NCBI GenBank assembly: GCA_023515745.1
Contig: JALECJ010000003.1
Coordinates: 836,478-900,477, forward strand
Reading direction: 5' to 3'
DNA: 64,000 bases
Source of the DNA: Amoeboaphelidium protococcarum
Lineage: Eukaryota; Aphelidiomycota; Aphelidea
In this document: piece by piece, positions 35,217 to 47,086 of the stretch
Numbering within the stretch: position 1 is the first letter of the stretch
How the letters are laid out: each line of letters starts with the position of its first letter
The notes under the pieces: generated by a model
What the model was told of the DNA's origin: nothing
What the model saw: only the letters and a program-made list of their open reading frames with translations
Databases searched by the model: none
Translations under genes and position numbers: made by a program

Positions 35217-36836
35217 ATGGTCAACTAGAATAAATAGCTGAATAATGTCAGTGATTATGAGAGTGATTATGATGATGAATTAGAATATACTTAGGCAAAG
35301 ATGAGCAAGGTGTAAATTGTTGATGGCGAAGATGGTATCGCGTTGCATAGCAAGAGTTATAAGCATCATGACAGCGAGACATTGGCGTTGGAGAGCAAGT
35401 ACATGAACAGGATTAACCTATCGCATTCTGCTAGAAACTATCTGGAAAAGTCTGATATATCTCAGTAAGACAGGAGAATTGTCGATAAATCGGATAGAGC
35501 CACAGTGGAGCAATGTCTTGATCCGAGGACGCGTCTTATCCTCTTTAAAATGCTCAACAAGAACGATCTATTCGAGATTAATGGCTGTGTAAGTACTGGC
35601 AAAGAGGCCAACGTGTACCATGCCGTGACTGAGTGTGGCTAACAGAGAGCAATAAAGATTTATAAAACTTCCATCCTCACGTTCAAAGATCGCGATCGCT
35701 ATGTCACGGGTGAGCATAGATTCAAGTCTGGTTATAGCAAGCACAATCCTCGTAAGATGGTCAAAGTTTGGGCAGAGAAGGAGTTTAGAAATTTGAAGAG
35801 GTTGAATAGCTGTGGTATTCCGTCGCCTGAGCCACTCGTGTTGAAAGGTCATGTTCTGGTGATGACCTTTGTAGGTACCTCGACTGGTATTGCTGCTCCT
35901 AGATTGAAAGATGCGGAGTTGGATCAACCGCTGGCAACTTCGCTCTACTACCAGGTGGTCAAATAGATGAGAAAGCTATTCCAGTAGTGTAGACTGGTGC
36001 ACGCCGACTTGAGCGAGTACAATCTACTTGTACATGAAGGCGTAGTTTACATGATTGACGTGTCTCAATCGGTGGAGCATGATCATCCCAATTCTCTAGA
36101 GTTTCTGCGTAAAGACTGCGTTAATGTTTGTGAATTCTTTATTAAATAAGGAGTGGAACATATGTTTAGTCTGCGAGAACTATTTGATTTTGTGACTCTA
36201 AGTCAACTATCTCTAGCTGGCGGTATTGCTTCTGATGGTACTGATTTTGATGAGTTGATGGAGTCGTTTATTTAGCAGCACATTGAGCGCCGTTAATCTA
36301 GAAGCGGGTTGGAAGGTGATGATGCAGAATCTGATCAAGTGTTTTTAAAGAGCTACATTCCACGTACATTAGGTGATATAGTGAATGTGGAGAAGGAGAT
36401 CAATAAAGCAAAGGAGTAAGGTGTCGACGCGTTATCGTACTAGAACTTTTGTGGTATAGTTCTCCCAAAGTAGAATTAGTAGGATTTATTGTCTAAGGTG
36501 ATGGGTGAGGACCTGGTGGATGCTTCAGACAGCGATTCGGACTCAGATACTCTCTATTCGTCAGAATACTCTTGTAGCGACAGTGAAGGGGAGGAGGAGG
36601 AGGAGGATGACGATAACTGCACTCGATCAGACTCTGAAAGTGACATTGAATCGGGAGATGATATGAAAGAGAATCATTTTGATGATGTAAGTGCACCGAC
36701 TGCAGAGTAAGTGAAAGAAGCTAGGAAGTTGAACAAGAAGGCCGTGAAAGAGGCCAAGCGTGAGAAGCGTCTCATTAAGATGCCCAAAGCAGTGAAGAAG
36801 AGAAAGTAGAAGGTGTCCAAGGGCAAAAAGAGATGA
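35217..36836 (+). CDS. RIO1: RIO1 atypical kinase
   Basis: The model is 539 aa, ATG 35217 to TGA 36834-36836. The RIO fold is clear: the ATP-binding loop [10 protein letters not shown], the catalytic loop [11 protein letters not shown], and the metal-binding block [13 protein letters not shown], all diagnostic of the RIO1 subgroup. RIO1 is needed for the last steps of 40S subunit maturation. The C-terminal 150 residues are first strongly acidic (about 36525-36660, runs of Ser/Asp/Glu) and then Lys-rich ([13 protein letters not shown]), as in yeast Rio1. It is close to the Velvet and RPS13 genes but shares no operon logic, as expected in a eukaryote. Confidence 0.93.
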
Positions 36837-36906
36837 TGATGATCACATTGTCTATGAACTTATAAAAAACCATTGTTATATCACTTGCTTTCACCATTTG
36901 TTAATC

Positions 36907-39807
36907 TCAGTTACAAATCTGGTTCTTCTCCGCCTTCGCATGCATACGCTTGATATCACGGACCAATTGTGAGTAGGGATCATTCAACTACTTCAAGTGC
37001 TTAACTTTCACCTACTCAATAGAGGCATTAGACTGGGCGGCGACAGAATCAACCTTCTTCTTATATATTAAGGCTTAATTAGCACGGAACTTTACAATGA
37101 TGTCTTGATACTGCGTGCATTCCGCTTTCATTTGCTTCAGAGCGTTGTTGCTCAAATCCTTAAAAGCTTTCACAATCTGATTCTCAGCGTGCTGCAAAGA
37201 TATGCTACTGCTTACACCAATGCTATTTTTATTTTTATGGCTGTCCTTGTGCCAAACAGCATCACTGACAACACTCAATCCAGGATCATCCATTGACAGA
37301 CTCGGTACCATGGAATGGCGATGTGACTTGTGGTGTACCTGCTAAAGTTCATAACTCTCATTTGGCGCAGCGGTCTACAACTGACCAGATAATCTCGGCT
37401 TCTTTCCCACATCATCAAGTAATGGAGTAGATTGAGGAAGAAATTGCATTTCTGACACTTTTGGAATAAAATCAAAGTTAATGTCTTGCAGCATATGCAG
37501 ACCATTATTATCACGACCAATATTTGCATCAAAACCCCCACGCTTTGAATGTTGATAGTTTGGAGTAGCTGGTTTGTTAGCAGTCTTCTTCTGATTCTTA
37601 GCCGTAGCTAAATCTCCAACATATGATGACGATTCTACATCAGCACGAGCCCTCTTTCTCTCCTTATTCGTAACATCTGCCACGTAAGAATTCGTGCTCT
37701 TGTGCGGTTTTACGGATGACACAGATGAGATGCTAGCAACTCCATCAGGACTCATCGGATTACCTTCATTCTCAACCTCAGAGTCAGGTTCACTTGAAGA
37801 CAATGAGGATAGAGATGTCAGAGATTTCTGCTTCTCTGGCCCATTCGAGAGTCCGTTGAACTAATTTTCAATAGGAGCTGGCTTAACTTCAGCAGATCTC
37901 AAAGAACTTTTGTGAGAGCTCTACTTACCCTTGGAATTACGTGACAAATATGAAGACGCCAACGAAGCGTGCTTAATATCGTCCTCGTCATCACTAAGCT
38001 CAGTTGTTGTCCTATCCACGGCTTAATTAACTTTCGCGGCCTACATGTCTTAACACTACTTCTTTGCCTTCTTCTCGCTCAGACTCTTACGATAAGTTTT
38101 GCGTTACTTGCCGGTGGAAGCTCTAGACACCAGAATGTTCTCTTTCGTCTCAGGAAGCATAAACTCATCTCTCACATCCCGCTATTACTTTTACTATACC
38201 TCCGACTTGTCATTCTTGCCAGTGTGCACATCTTAGTTGTAAGCTTTGTGATTGAAAGGAGTTTTAGGAATTGGATCTTGGTCTTTGGATTATGCAGCCT
38301 ATTTGGTTTCTTGCTAGGCTTAAGCAGGATAAGACGTGAATTCATCTGAATAGTGTTCTTCTTTTGATGGCTAGATCGGAGGCTAAGGGATAGAATCAAC
38401 AGAGTTTGCGACAAATGAAGTAGCAACTGATTTTGCCACATTAAGTGGAGGGAGGTATATGCTCTAAGAGACAACACTGGTCTTATGACTCTTCACTTGA
38501 GCATCTCCTCCAGCATTGATGTGACCCAAGGCTACTGAGACTCTTTGACGCAGAATGTTCTTGGATGTCAGTACGTGATGGATCAACTTCTTGGGAGGCC
38601 GGGACTAATTCTGCACTAGTTTCACTGAGATAACTTATGGCAGGTTGGTTTAATTGCCATCCAAAGAAATCACAGACTCCGCCAATCTCAATTACAAAGT
38701 ACAACTATCGGCAGTATCAACTATCACTTCCCAGCCAAGGACGGTTTGATACGGGATCTCCAAGACACGTTCATCGGCATCCTTCTCAATTATTAGACTC
38801 ATACAGTCCCGATTAAAGATGAAATACATGGAAGAGCAAGTCTCTTCAGTAAAATCACCTCGTCCACTACCATAACTCCAGGCATATCCAGAAAGAGCCA
38901 GAGGATATCTCTGGGATTCTTAAGACTCGTCACTTTCATTCAGCAAAAGCAGAACCTACTTATATTCCAAGTGAAATCTGTCAGAGTTTAGTTTAGCAAA
39001 GGCATTCAGCAAGGCATTGAACTTGAATTCAGAAGGAGCCAGTCCACAACCTTGAAGTAGAGTGGTAATAAAAGATTACTTTGAGCTGTCACTCTTTGGA
39101 CAAGCTCTAAACAGAACCTCAAGAAGAGACGATTGCAACTCCCAGTCTTGAGCCAAAGAAAGACCAGAAGACACGACAGCCACATCGTCACGAACCAACA
39201 ACTTGTTCTCGGGACACTTGCTCATCAATGAAATGACTAGACGTGCCATCACCCGATAATCATAGACATCTCTAGAATTGAGAGAGAACTCTTTCATCAA
39301 AGTTCTGAGGCATAATTTACCAAACTAAGTCTTGTCTAAGCAATCAGCATCGATCACGGCCTACACATAACGCGATCAAAATTTGAAACCGTTTCAGGTC
39401 AGATCAGAAAACGTACCGTTGCGAAATGATAACACGACATGCGCGCACTTCCAGACGCTATCTCTGAGGACAACTACACAGAAAGACAAAGTTAACAATT
39501 GCATAAACATGTATTCAATCCTACCAGTTATGAAACTTCTGATTTGATGTTATTGTAGCAGGATTGCAGACATGAGCAAATATCAGAACATTGATCAGGC
39601 TACACATGACACGTCAAGTAGATAATTGATACACACACGGAATCACGTACTTTGTAATCAGATAAGAACGCATTCAACCTACAAACACGTATATAAAACT
39701 TAAATTTTAAAATTTAACTAACCTTACTTGTCATCCAAGTCTGATTTGTCACGTTAAGATAACTTGGACTTGGCCTTCAACTTTGTCAATGTATTAATAA
39801 GAGTCAT
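36907..39807 (-). CDS. Candidate meiotic chromosome axis protein, SYCP2/Red1-like
   Basis: Five exons (39807-39728, 39678-39651, 39599-39525, 39473-39417, 39360-36907) give 897 aa. All four introns are 49-56 bp and end TGTAG. The N-terminal part is an ARM-like helical domain (SLLEVLFRACPKSDS, FKFNALLNAFAKLNSDRF), then a beta-rich PH-like part (SSMYFIFNRDCMSLIIEK, VLEIPYQTVLGWEV). This order resembles the N-terminus of animal SYCP2. A long disordered middle (with Lys/Gln runs) and a C-terminal coiled coil (AENQIVKAFKDLSNNALKQM to the end) complete the layout of axis core proteins (SYCP2, Red1, ASY3). Match is by remembered pattern only. Introns are supported by frame and consensus. Confidence 0.55.
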
Positions 39808-40092
39808 TTCAGTGGCAACTGTTTAGTTTATCAATGAGAAAGAGAATAGTGAAACGCGTCTCTTGTGCAAAGACACGCGGGATCTGTGAAACGGCCTGAT
39901 GCTCGTAAAGAGAGAGAGACGCGCGCCAAAGAGGAAATCAATCCGATTAAAAGCTGAACTGAAATCAGGGGTCACAAAGCTTGTACTACCCTCACTTGGC
40001 ACTGATGATAATGATTTCTTTTCACATTCATCATCATCTACTCTTTAACGGTTTATAGTAATTATCCAGATATATCCGAAATAATAATAATT
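39808..40092. promoter_or_regulatory. Divergent promoter with MCB- and E2F-like sites
   Basis: The 285 bp between the axis-protein candidate and the BTB gene holds ACGCGT at 39854-39859 and GCGCCAAA at 39923-39930, which read from the other strand is TTTGGCGC, a perfect E2F consensus. GACGCG and CACGCG repeats lie between. In fungi such sites drive G1/S genes. Which gene they serve is unknown. Confidence 0.4.
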
Positions 40093-42102
40093 ATGGGTAA
40101 GTTGTGGGGATTTTTGGGACGCGGTAAAAAAGATGATACGTATTTGACATCTCATTTGGAGAGAGATTCAAAGAAACTGCACCAGTCCAGTGAGGAAAGT
40201 GATCTAATTCTGGACAAGATCAATTACAGACTGATCGAGAGGAAGGCTGTTAATGAAGACTCTGCTCGTGGTAGGACTCGTACAATTGCCTCTGCGCGCG
40301 AGTATCCTCAGTCTGATTATACCTATTACGAATCTGTGGTGGATGGACAGTCGTCTGAAGTCATGCGAAATCGCGCCCATACTTCCACCTCCGATGTATT
40401 TGCGCGTCAATATGAGCCTTATAGTGATGAGTCTTTTCCAAGTCCTATGCGCTAGTAGACTCCTCCTGTATCACCAGATAAAGATCTACCGTCTGTACCT
40501 CCTATCAAGGACGCAGTTGATGGTCTACAGTCTGCATCTGTTATGGGGACTCAATAGACTCAGTAGCGCTTTATTCCAGAGTACATTTCATCTAAGGCGT
40601 ATGAGAGTAGTCAGACTTTGTAGACTTTTGACAGTTATCTCTTTGATTTTGGCTTTCTATGCGGTCACCAGTCTGATGTTAGTATCGAGCTTCTGGGCAA
40701 AGTGTATCGTTTGCACAAGTTTATCCTTAATCGCTGCCAATTCTTCAAAAAGGTATTTGATCATAGTGATTAGCGCAGTTATGAAATAGCAGTCACTGAT
40801 ATTAATGTCACGGCAGAGTCAGTGAACATCTGCTTGGCTTTTTTATATGGTAAATAGCTGGTCTTTGATCCACTTTAGAAATAGGAGAATTTCTCTATTT
40901 ATGCAGGTAATTGTATCGCTGTCCTGAGCGCGTCACTTTATTTTGGGCTGAGACAGTTGACTGACTTCTGTTTGGATACAATCTAGAGTATACTGGTTCA
41001 GTTGTCTACCACAAAAGAGAGTCTATCCTCTGACGATCCGTAATGTCAAATGATTTTGAACTTGGTCAGGCTTGTTGAAGATTGCGATTATGGCGATTCA
41101 GTGACCGGAGCATTGGAAGAGTCTGTATTAAACACCTTGTGCGCCAATGGATATCATCATCTTGAAGCTGTTTTTGTTGAGCTCCCGCCGTCGTGGCTTG
41201 AGAGAATCTTGGAGGCTGACGCGTTCTGGTGCCCAACAGAGTTTGCGCGTTATGAGTTTGTGAAGTCTGTGGTGTCATTGCGCAAATTGACTGCGCTTAA
41301 AGCCACTAAAGTTAGAAATGTACAAGATGAAGAACTGTATGGCAAAATATTCAAGAATGCAATCATTTACTCTCACATGACTTTTGAATAGTTGCATCAG
41401 GTGAAGTCAGAAGGTTTGGTAGATGATAGCGTTCTTATGTCTTCGTTGTGGCAATCTACCCAATTCCGAGCTTACATTGAAGGCGGTAAAGTGAAGAAGA
41501 ATGTACCAGCTACCAATGGAGCGTCTCAGCTAGATGTGCCTTTACGCGTCGGAGTATCATTTCCATCGTTTTAGGAGCTACGAGCTAAGCAGAGATGTTA
41601 TTCTAATGTATTTTTCTTTGCTGGCAGTTGGTGGTCTTGCTTCTTACAACGATTTCCAGCGGAGGAAATTGGTGAAGACACAGGTAATGCTGGAATGGAG
41701 TCTTATACCCAACCGTAGAGTGGCGAAGAGAAGTGGGGCATTTTCTTGAGACGCTCCGAAGGTTACAATATTACCAAGGCCGCGCAAGATGATGCCAATG
41801 TCGATATCAGTCATGAAAGTCTTCCGAGATCGATGAAGGATGTGATTATTGATCCTCTAACTGATACTAAGATTGATCCTTCAGTGTCTTATTATCACGA
41901 CAATAGTGAGCAAGTGACTGCCTCATTCTCCGTGTTTAATCCAAAGGTGAAATCGTTTGAGCCAGTCTTTGAGAGTAAAGTAAACCAGTTTGCAGAGACT
42001 TAGTCGTGGGGATATCGCTCCGTTGATCACGTTGTCACGCCAAGTGATATAACGCACAATGCTAATGAGGTGAAATTTAGTCTAGTTATGAAAATTCATT
42101 GA
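40093..42102 (+). CDS. BTB/POZ domain protein
   Basis: The model is 669 aa, ATG 40093 to TGA 42100-42102. A charged, Ser-rich N-terminus precedes a BTB domain at about residues 180-310 (GHQSDVSIELLGKVYRLHKF, NRCQFFKKVF, LAFLYG). A helical BACK-like part follows, and a C-terminal beta domain (LRVGVSFPSFQELR, FFFAGSWWS). This BTB plus C-terminal layout is known from fungal BTB proteins and animal GCL, which can act as cullin-3 adaptors. That role is inference. The last 100 residues are polar. The gene converges on Velvet with only 69 bp between stops. Confidence 0.75.
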
Positions 42103-42171
42103 TTATTGAGATGAGAAAAATAGTTTTATTGTCAGCATTGTTATCATTAAACTTGCTCCTTTCGACTAAGT

Positions 42172-43767
42172 TCAATTTTTTATTACTTTTTCCGCGTTCT
42201 TTTACAAATCCACCTTGTCCAATTACTAATCATCTCCCACATCTCCATCCTCACTGGAGATATCAGTTGCATCATCCCGCCTAGTATTTCTTCCACTGTC
42301 TTTTCGTATGGTCAATTTAACACCTTATCGCGCAAAGCATCTCATCAAGGCAGATGACTCAATCATACCAGGAAACCGCTTGGCTGTGTACGCTTTCAAC
42401 GGCTCAGCAATAACTTTGGTAAGTACGGGACGGCTACCACCAGCTTACTTATTCTCGGAGAATGCCAAGTTCATCACTCGGAAACAGAGCCTGTACGTGC
42501 CTTCAATCCTAATGGACAAGTCGGGGAATATGAAAAAGTATCCAAGTGATCCATCGAGATCATGCAGCAAATATACCGATGACACAAGAGTACCCATTAA
42601 CATTCGCATCGGATGTCCATCGTAATTCGACACGGTGACATCTTGCTTACCATCATCAGAGAGGAGAGACGCGTGAGCGACAATAAAATTAACATCATCA
42701 GGCTAGCTCTAGAGAGGTCGATCATCTTCATCATGTATCTACAACTGCAGAATGGGTGGAGGATCAATGGGCCTTCTATCGCTAACACCTTGACCGCACA
42801 CTCGAGCACGGACGGGTTACTACCTGACAATCAGTCTGTATATCCTCTTGGTCTCACTCTGATCATCAGCAGATACAGTATCATCACTGACAGAGTCTTC
42901 CAAATCATTACTCCCACCAGAAATATCTACCGCACTACCACTGCGATTCTCATCGCTTGTCGTATGCACAATGTCATCACTATTAGTGGTAGTCTTACTG
43001 TTAGAATCTGGACCTGTGGTGAACATTGTCTGACTACTTGGCGCGTCCCGCAGATGTCTCATAGCTCCTTAGTCTACCACATCATATCGCGTACCATGAC
43101 TTGGGTAGTAAAATCCACTGGCATCCCTTCTATCATCAAATCGCACCACCTGATCATTGGCTCCATAGTTATTCGGCCGATTGGTAAACATTGATGGCCC
43201 AGCTGACATTCCAAAATTCTGCGATTTAGCCAGAGACTGTTATATAGTCTCATTGCGCCATGTATCTGCATATCCGCCTTCCACACTTCCCGCCGGCTAA
43301 CTATCCGTGCGCGCCTGTTCAGAGGGAAAGTATGAGAGATTATATTGTTATTACTATTCCAATCCAGACTAATGACTACCAGGGCTAATATCATCACCTT
43401 TCCGCAAATTCTACTATTATAACTGCTAGTGAGGCTGTATACTCCGCGCCCCCTCAGCGACGATGTCTTCGCTTCCATTCGTCATGACAGGTGACGTATT
43501 GCGTGCCACTGTCGGCTATACATTCTTATCATTGTCGGAGTTATCTGAATTGCTTGGATTCATCAGATTGGACATTGACATCTACTGGCTTGCCTGTGAT
43601 GGGTGTGAAGAAAGCGTCCTACCATGATGATGAGGCCCCTATTCAATAGCCTTTTCTTTATCCTCCACGGCCACCGCAGCACTTTGCTTCTCCAGCTGCA
43701 CAGCCTAGGCTTTATCCTCACTCTTACTATTATTACTATTTCTGTTATTCTTTCTTTTTCCTTTCAT
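42172..43767 (-). CDS. Velvet-domain transcriptional regulator
   Basis: The model is 531 aa, ATG 43767-43765 to TGA 42174-42172, one exon. The Velvet domain begins around residue 236 with YRLIVRQQPVRARVCGQG and DRRPIDPPPILQLQI. The conserved second half contains LMGTLVSSVYLLHDLDGSLG, YFFIFPDLSIRIEGTYRLCF, and the closing FPGMIESSALMRCFARQGV with KLTIRKD. Velvet proteins are fungal DNA-binding regulators of spore development and secondary metabolism that work as homo- or heterodimers (VosA, VelB, VelC, VeA). The N-terminal 230 residues are disordered, Gln/Ser-rich. I cannot say which subgroup it belongs to. Its presence is strong evidence for a fungal-lineage host. Confidence 0.9.
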
Positions 43768-43893
43768 TCAATAGTTATTAAATCAGTATTATATTGAATA
43801 TTCTGTCAAAGTGTGGTCGGCTCTTCGTTGATAAAATTATTCAATTTCGTTGAGTGAACGGGGAATAAATGATGGAAAAAGATCGAATCAAAG

Positions 43894-43926
43894 TGACGTC
43901 ACGAGTCACAATTCGGGCGATCGCCC
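43894..43926. promoter_or_regulatory. CRE palindrome and GGGCGATCGCCC palindrome upstream of Velvet
   Basis: TGACGTCA (43894-43901) is the full CRE/ATF palindrome. GGGCGATCGCCC (43915-43926) is a perfect 12-bp palindrome 14 bp further on. Both lie about 130-160 bp upstream of the Velvet start and could control it, or the small genes on the other side. Confidence 0.4.
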
Positions 43927-44221
43927 AGACGTCAGGCCTTAGAATGTATAAACGACAAATCGGAAACTCGCCGAGAAAATTTATGGGAAGATAATAATTG
44001 AGATATATAGAAGCTATGTGGCAGTAAATATGTTTTTTAGAATGAATTTAGGGCGTTTTTAGCTCTTATAAGCCGATTTTACCTCTCTCTTTGGGCCGAT
44101 GATTCATTCAAACGGCTATTCAATCAACTACGTGCAATGACGTTGGTCCGAGGCTAAGGTACTCCAAATCTATAATTGTTATAATTGCCTGGGTGGCATA
44201 ATATAACATATTCAAAGAGTT

Positions 44222-44356
44222 ATGTACCGCAAGTGGCGCATTTACTGTTTTCTAATTTTGATTACAGCGCCAGTGCAAGTCCAAACAGAATCTGCATGTC
44301 GCGCACCTTGTAAAGAAGATCTTGAGGACTTGTCTTACATTTAACGATTAGCATGA
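44222..44356 (+). CDS. Possible small secreted cysteine-containing peptide
   Basis: A 44-codon frame runs from ATG 44222 to TGA 44354-44356. It begins MYRKWRIYCFLILITAPVQV, a basic start and a hydrophobic core like a signal peptide, then a short mature part with CRAPC and acidic residues. There is no homology I can name, and such a short frame may be chance. It lies in the 788-bp gap between Velvet and the 44556 gene, where no other gene is evident. Confidence 0.25.
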
Positions 44357-44555
44357 TCTTTTCGGACAAACATACCTTTATGGTGAATACGCTTCAAGTC
44401 TCTTATATTAGTTTGTAAGATGCAGCCCTGTGCTCACTTGAATCATAGTGCTGTATATTAATTAACCTGAACGTTTCGCGCGTCAGACTAACTGCCCCGT
44501 TTTTCTTGCCAAGTGCCTTCGTACAGTAGGAATTAACTGCAACATCAGGGAAATC

Positions 44556-44953
44556 ATGGCGTCTCAGTATGTGTAGTGGTAAGATATCTCACTCGACAAT
44601 AAAAAAATATTATAACTTCCGTTCTGTGTAGGAATATTTAATAGACTGAAATTAATAAAGCCACCGTTCTGACGTGGACAAAGAAGTATGTGGATTAGCC
44701 TCCAGTGGATCCCCTTCGTGGATATAAAATAATTGGCCTACACGACAATGATGGGAAAATAGTGCAGAAGAATCGCACACAAACTCAAGATGAAGAAGCT
44801 CCGTCTATTTAAGAGGATTTCAATGCCATCGATGAGTCTGACGACGAGATTGAGAGGGAGAGAGAAGCTCAGAAGGAGTAGTAGGCACATGAGAGATAAT
44901 TGGATGCTTCCGATTTTATAATTGATAAGGCTGCCTAAGAGAAATTTGTATGA
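44556..44953 (+). CDS. Unknown small protein (two exons)
   Basis: Exon 1 is 44556-44578 and exon 2 is 44632-44953. The 53-bp intron (GTAAGA...TGTAG) follows the local consensus and keeps the frame (114 aa). The product has one ordered-looking stretch (ATVLTWTKKYVDQPPVDPLR, GYKIIGLHDNDGK) and then a strongly acidic, Glu/Gln-rich helical tail (DEIEREREAQKEQQAHERQ). I do not recognise the family. The intron structure supports a real gene. It is followed by MOB1 on the same strand 271 bp away. Confidence 0.5.
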
Positions 44954-45224
44954 ATATATATCTTTCTTTAATTCTGACTCGGTAAAGTACTAATCAGCTG
45001 GCTTTTGGCTTAGCTTTAATGTGATGATGAGTTTATATAAATAGCTCGTAATTGGCTGTTGCTTGATTGTGTGACCATAACGCAAAGTGAGCGTAACAAC
45101 GGCCATTGTTTCTTCACATTTCAAATTCGTCTATTATTAATTCTTGTTTCAGCTTTCATCTGCTCTGTCTTTATAATCAATCCCATTCATTGCATTACTT
45201 TCACACTATAGCTGATAATATAAT

Positions 45225-46139
45225 ATGAGCTTCTTTGGATTGTAAGATTTTAGTCACAATTACTGAATTGATTTCAATAACAAATATCATTGTAGAAATA
45301 AGAACAAGACATTCAAGCCAAAGAAGAATATTCCGGAGGGTACTAAGCAGTATCAGCTGAAGAAGTATGCAGAAGCTACTCTTGGTAGTGGTAATCTGCG
45401 TCTTGCTGTCACTCTGCCTGAAGGAGAAGATTTGAATGAATGGCTCGCCGTGAACAGTAAGCTTTTATCTTTATGATATAGGCTGACTTTTGATCATTTG
45501 ACGTATCTATTTTATATATGTAGCGGTTGACTTTTTTAATCAGATCAATATGCTCTATGGAACTATTACAGAGTTTTGCACCAATACTGATTGCGCTGTA
45601 ATGTCTGCCGGACCCAAGTACGAGTATCACTGGTCTGACGGTCAGAATTTTAAGAAGCCTGTTAAAGTCAGTGCCCCGGAGTATGTTGATTACCTGATGA
45701 CATGGGTGTAAAATTAGCTCGACGATGAGGGAATCTTCCCATCAAAGATTGGTAATTGATATTCTTCCGCTCTCTATATCTGCAAATGTCTAATCATACT
45801 GTTAAAAATATTCTAATGTAGGTGTTCCATTCCCAAAAACTTTCAAGTCGATTGTGCAAAACATATTCAAGAGGTTATTCAGAGTCTATGCCCACATCTA
45901 CCATGCTCATTTCCCAAAGATTGTGTCACTTGGCGAGGAAGCGCACCTAAACACGTCATTCAAGCACTTTATATTCTTTGTGCTGGAATTTCAGTTGATT
46001 GATAAAAAGGTACGCTTATAACGACTCGGGATATTGAGGATACTATTTGTTAATTGATATGATGTACAATATGTAGGAGTTGGCCCCTTTGTAAGAGTTG
46101 ATCAATACATTGACCGGGGAGAAGACTGGTGCTGCTTGA
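45225..46139 (+). CDS. MOB1: MOB1 kinase activator
   Basis: Five exons (45225-45241, 45296-45456, 45524-45751, 45822-46009, 46077-46139) give 218 aa, the usual size. All four introns end TGTAG. The Mob fold is complete: [14 protein letters not shown], the zinc ligands [26 protein letters not shown], then the His ligands in [11 protein letters not shown] and [15 protein letters not shown]1 binds and activates NDR/LATS family kinases in mitotic exit and Hippo-type signalling. A short C-terminus ends [13 protein letters not shown]. It converges on the aprataxin gene, stops 72 bp apart. Confidence 0.95.
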
Positions 46140-46211
46140 AACGGTAACATGTGATGAAGTAGTTGATTTATGAATGTTCTAGTATAAAGTTCTTTTAGTG
46201 TCAAGTTTAAA

Positions 46212-46787
46212 TCATAGTTAATGCTATGGAGTGGCATGAGATTGAAGATGACTCTTTAAAGTGGGCATATTTTTCATCTCGAGTCCACACAAGTGACATT
46301 TTAAGTCAAGTTTTAGCAGAGAATCGTAATGGATTTTACTTTTTAATCGCCTAGATACGCAGAATTTCGATCCATCTTCTTTGAGACAATTTATAACCAG
46401 ATCCAGTGGGACCAGAAATTCAGTGACAAAAGAATTGTAATGTGCTTTAGTTTTCAAGCAACTGCCCAGCATGTCTTTGGATATTATATGCAAATGCAAA
46501 GGAGTCATGGAAGGTATCGCGTGAAATCCCAGCCAGACTTGATCTTTCCGCACATTAATCATTTCCAGGTACTCTTGAGCACTCATCAGAACCTCATTGA
46601 GATCATTCAAATGCTCCGGCTGACAATCATAAACTGACATTAATCTCAACTGCTGGTGCATGACAAGATAATGATGCTTGCCTTTGGGATACAAATCTTG
46701 AACCACCACACATTGTCCTCTTTTGTGCAACGGCTAAATTTACGGATTCGGTTTCAAATAATCAGACAAGGATCTATAAAATGACAT
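46212..46787 (-). CDS. HNT3: Aprataxin-like DNA adenylate hydrolase (HNT3)
   Basis: The model is 191 aa, ATG 46787-46785 to TGA 46214-46212. The HIT core has VVVQDLYPKGKHHYLVM, GFHAIPSM and the catalytic triad of His in LHLHIISKDM. The C-terminus carries a zinc finger (CHLCGLEMKNMPTLKSH...H). HIT plus C2H2 is the mark of aprataxin/Hnt3, which removes AMP from 5' ends left by aborted DNA ligation. The FHA domain of animal aprataxin is absent, as in yeast. It faces ATG1 across a 437-bp divergent promoter. Confidence 0.92.
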
Positions 46788-47055
46788 TTCTCACAATTTT
46801 TAGTGAGTGAAAATAATTGAATGCAAACTGTAACAGATGAGAGGAAAGTAAAAACGGCAATCACTTTAATCGCTAATGCGGGCGCGTTTAATTGTGAGAA
46901 TTTAACCAACTTCATAATCGTGTCAACTAGACAAATTCAGATGAGCCGTGGTCGGAAAATAAAATTATGCAACCTCAATACTCATGTGAGCACCAGAAAC
47001 GACCAAATAAAGAGCCGATCAAACTGAATCTTTGTGAGAGGCAAGAAACAAGCTC

Positions 47056-47086
47056 AGCCAATCGCGTGCGCCCGAATCGATTGGCT
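47056..47086. promoter_or_regulatory. Facing CCAAT boxes in the HNT3/ATG1 promoter
   Basis: AGCCAATCG (47056-47064) and CGATTGGCT (47078-47086) form a perfect 9-bp inverted repeat with a 13-bp GC-rich spacer. Each arm contains CCAAT, the NF-Y/HAP complex site, one on each strand. The position, 139 bp before ATG1 and 269 bp from HNT3, fits control in both directions. Confidence 0.45.

Noticed and set aside
46821-47027. Protein-coding gene in the HNT3-ATG1 promoter
   Set aside because: 68 codons without recognisable content, lying in a divergent promoter with the CCAAT inverted repeat nearby.
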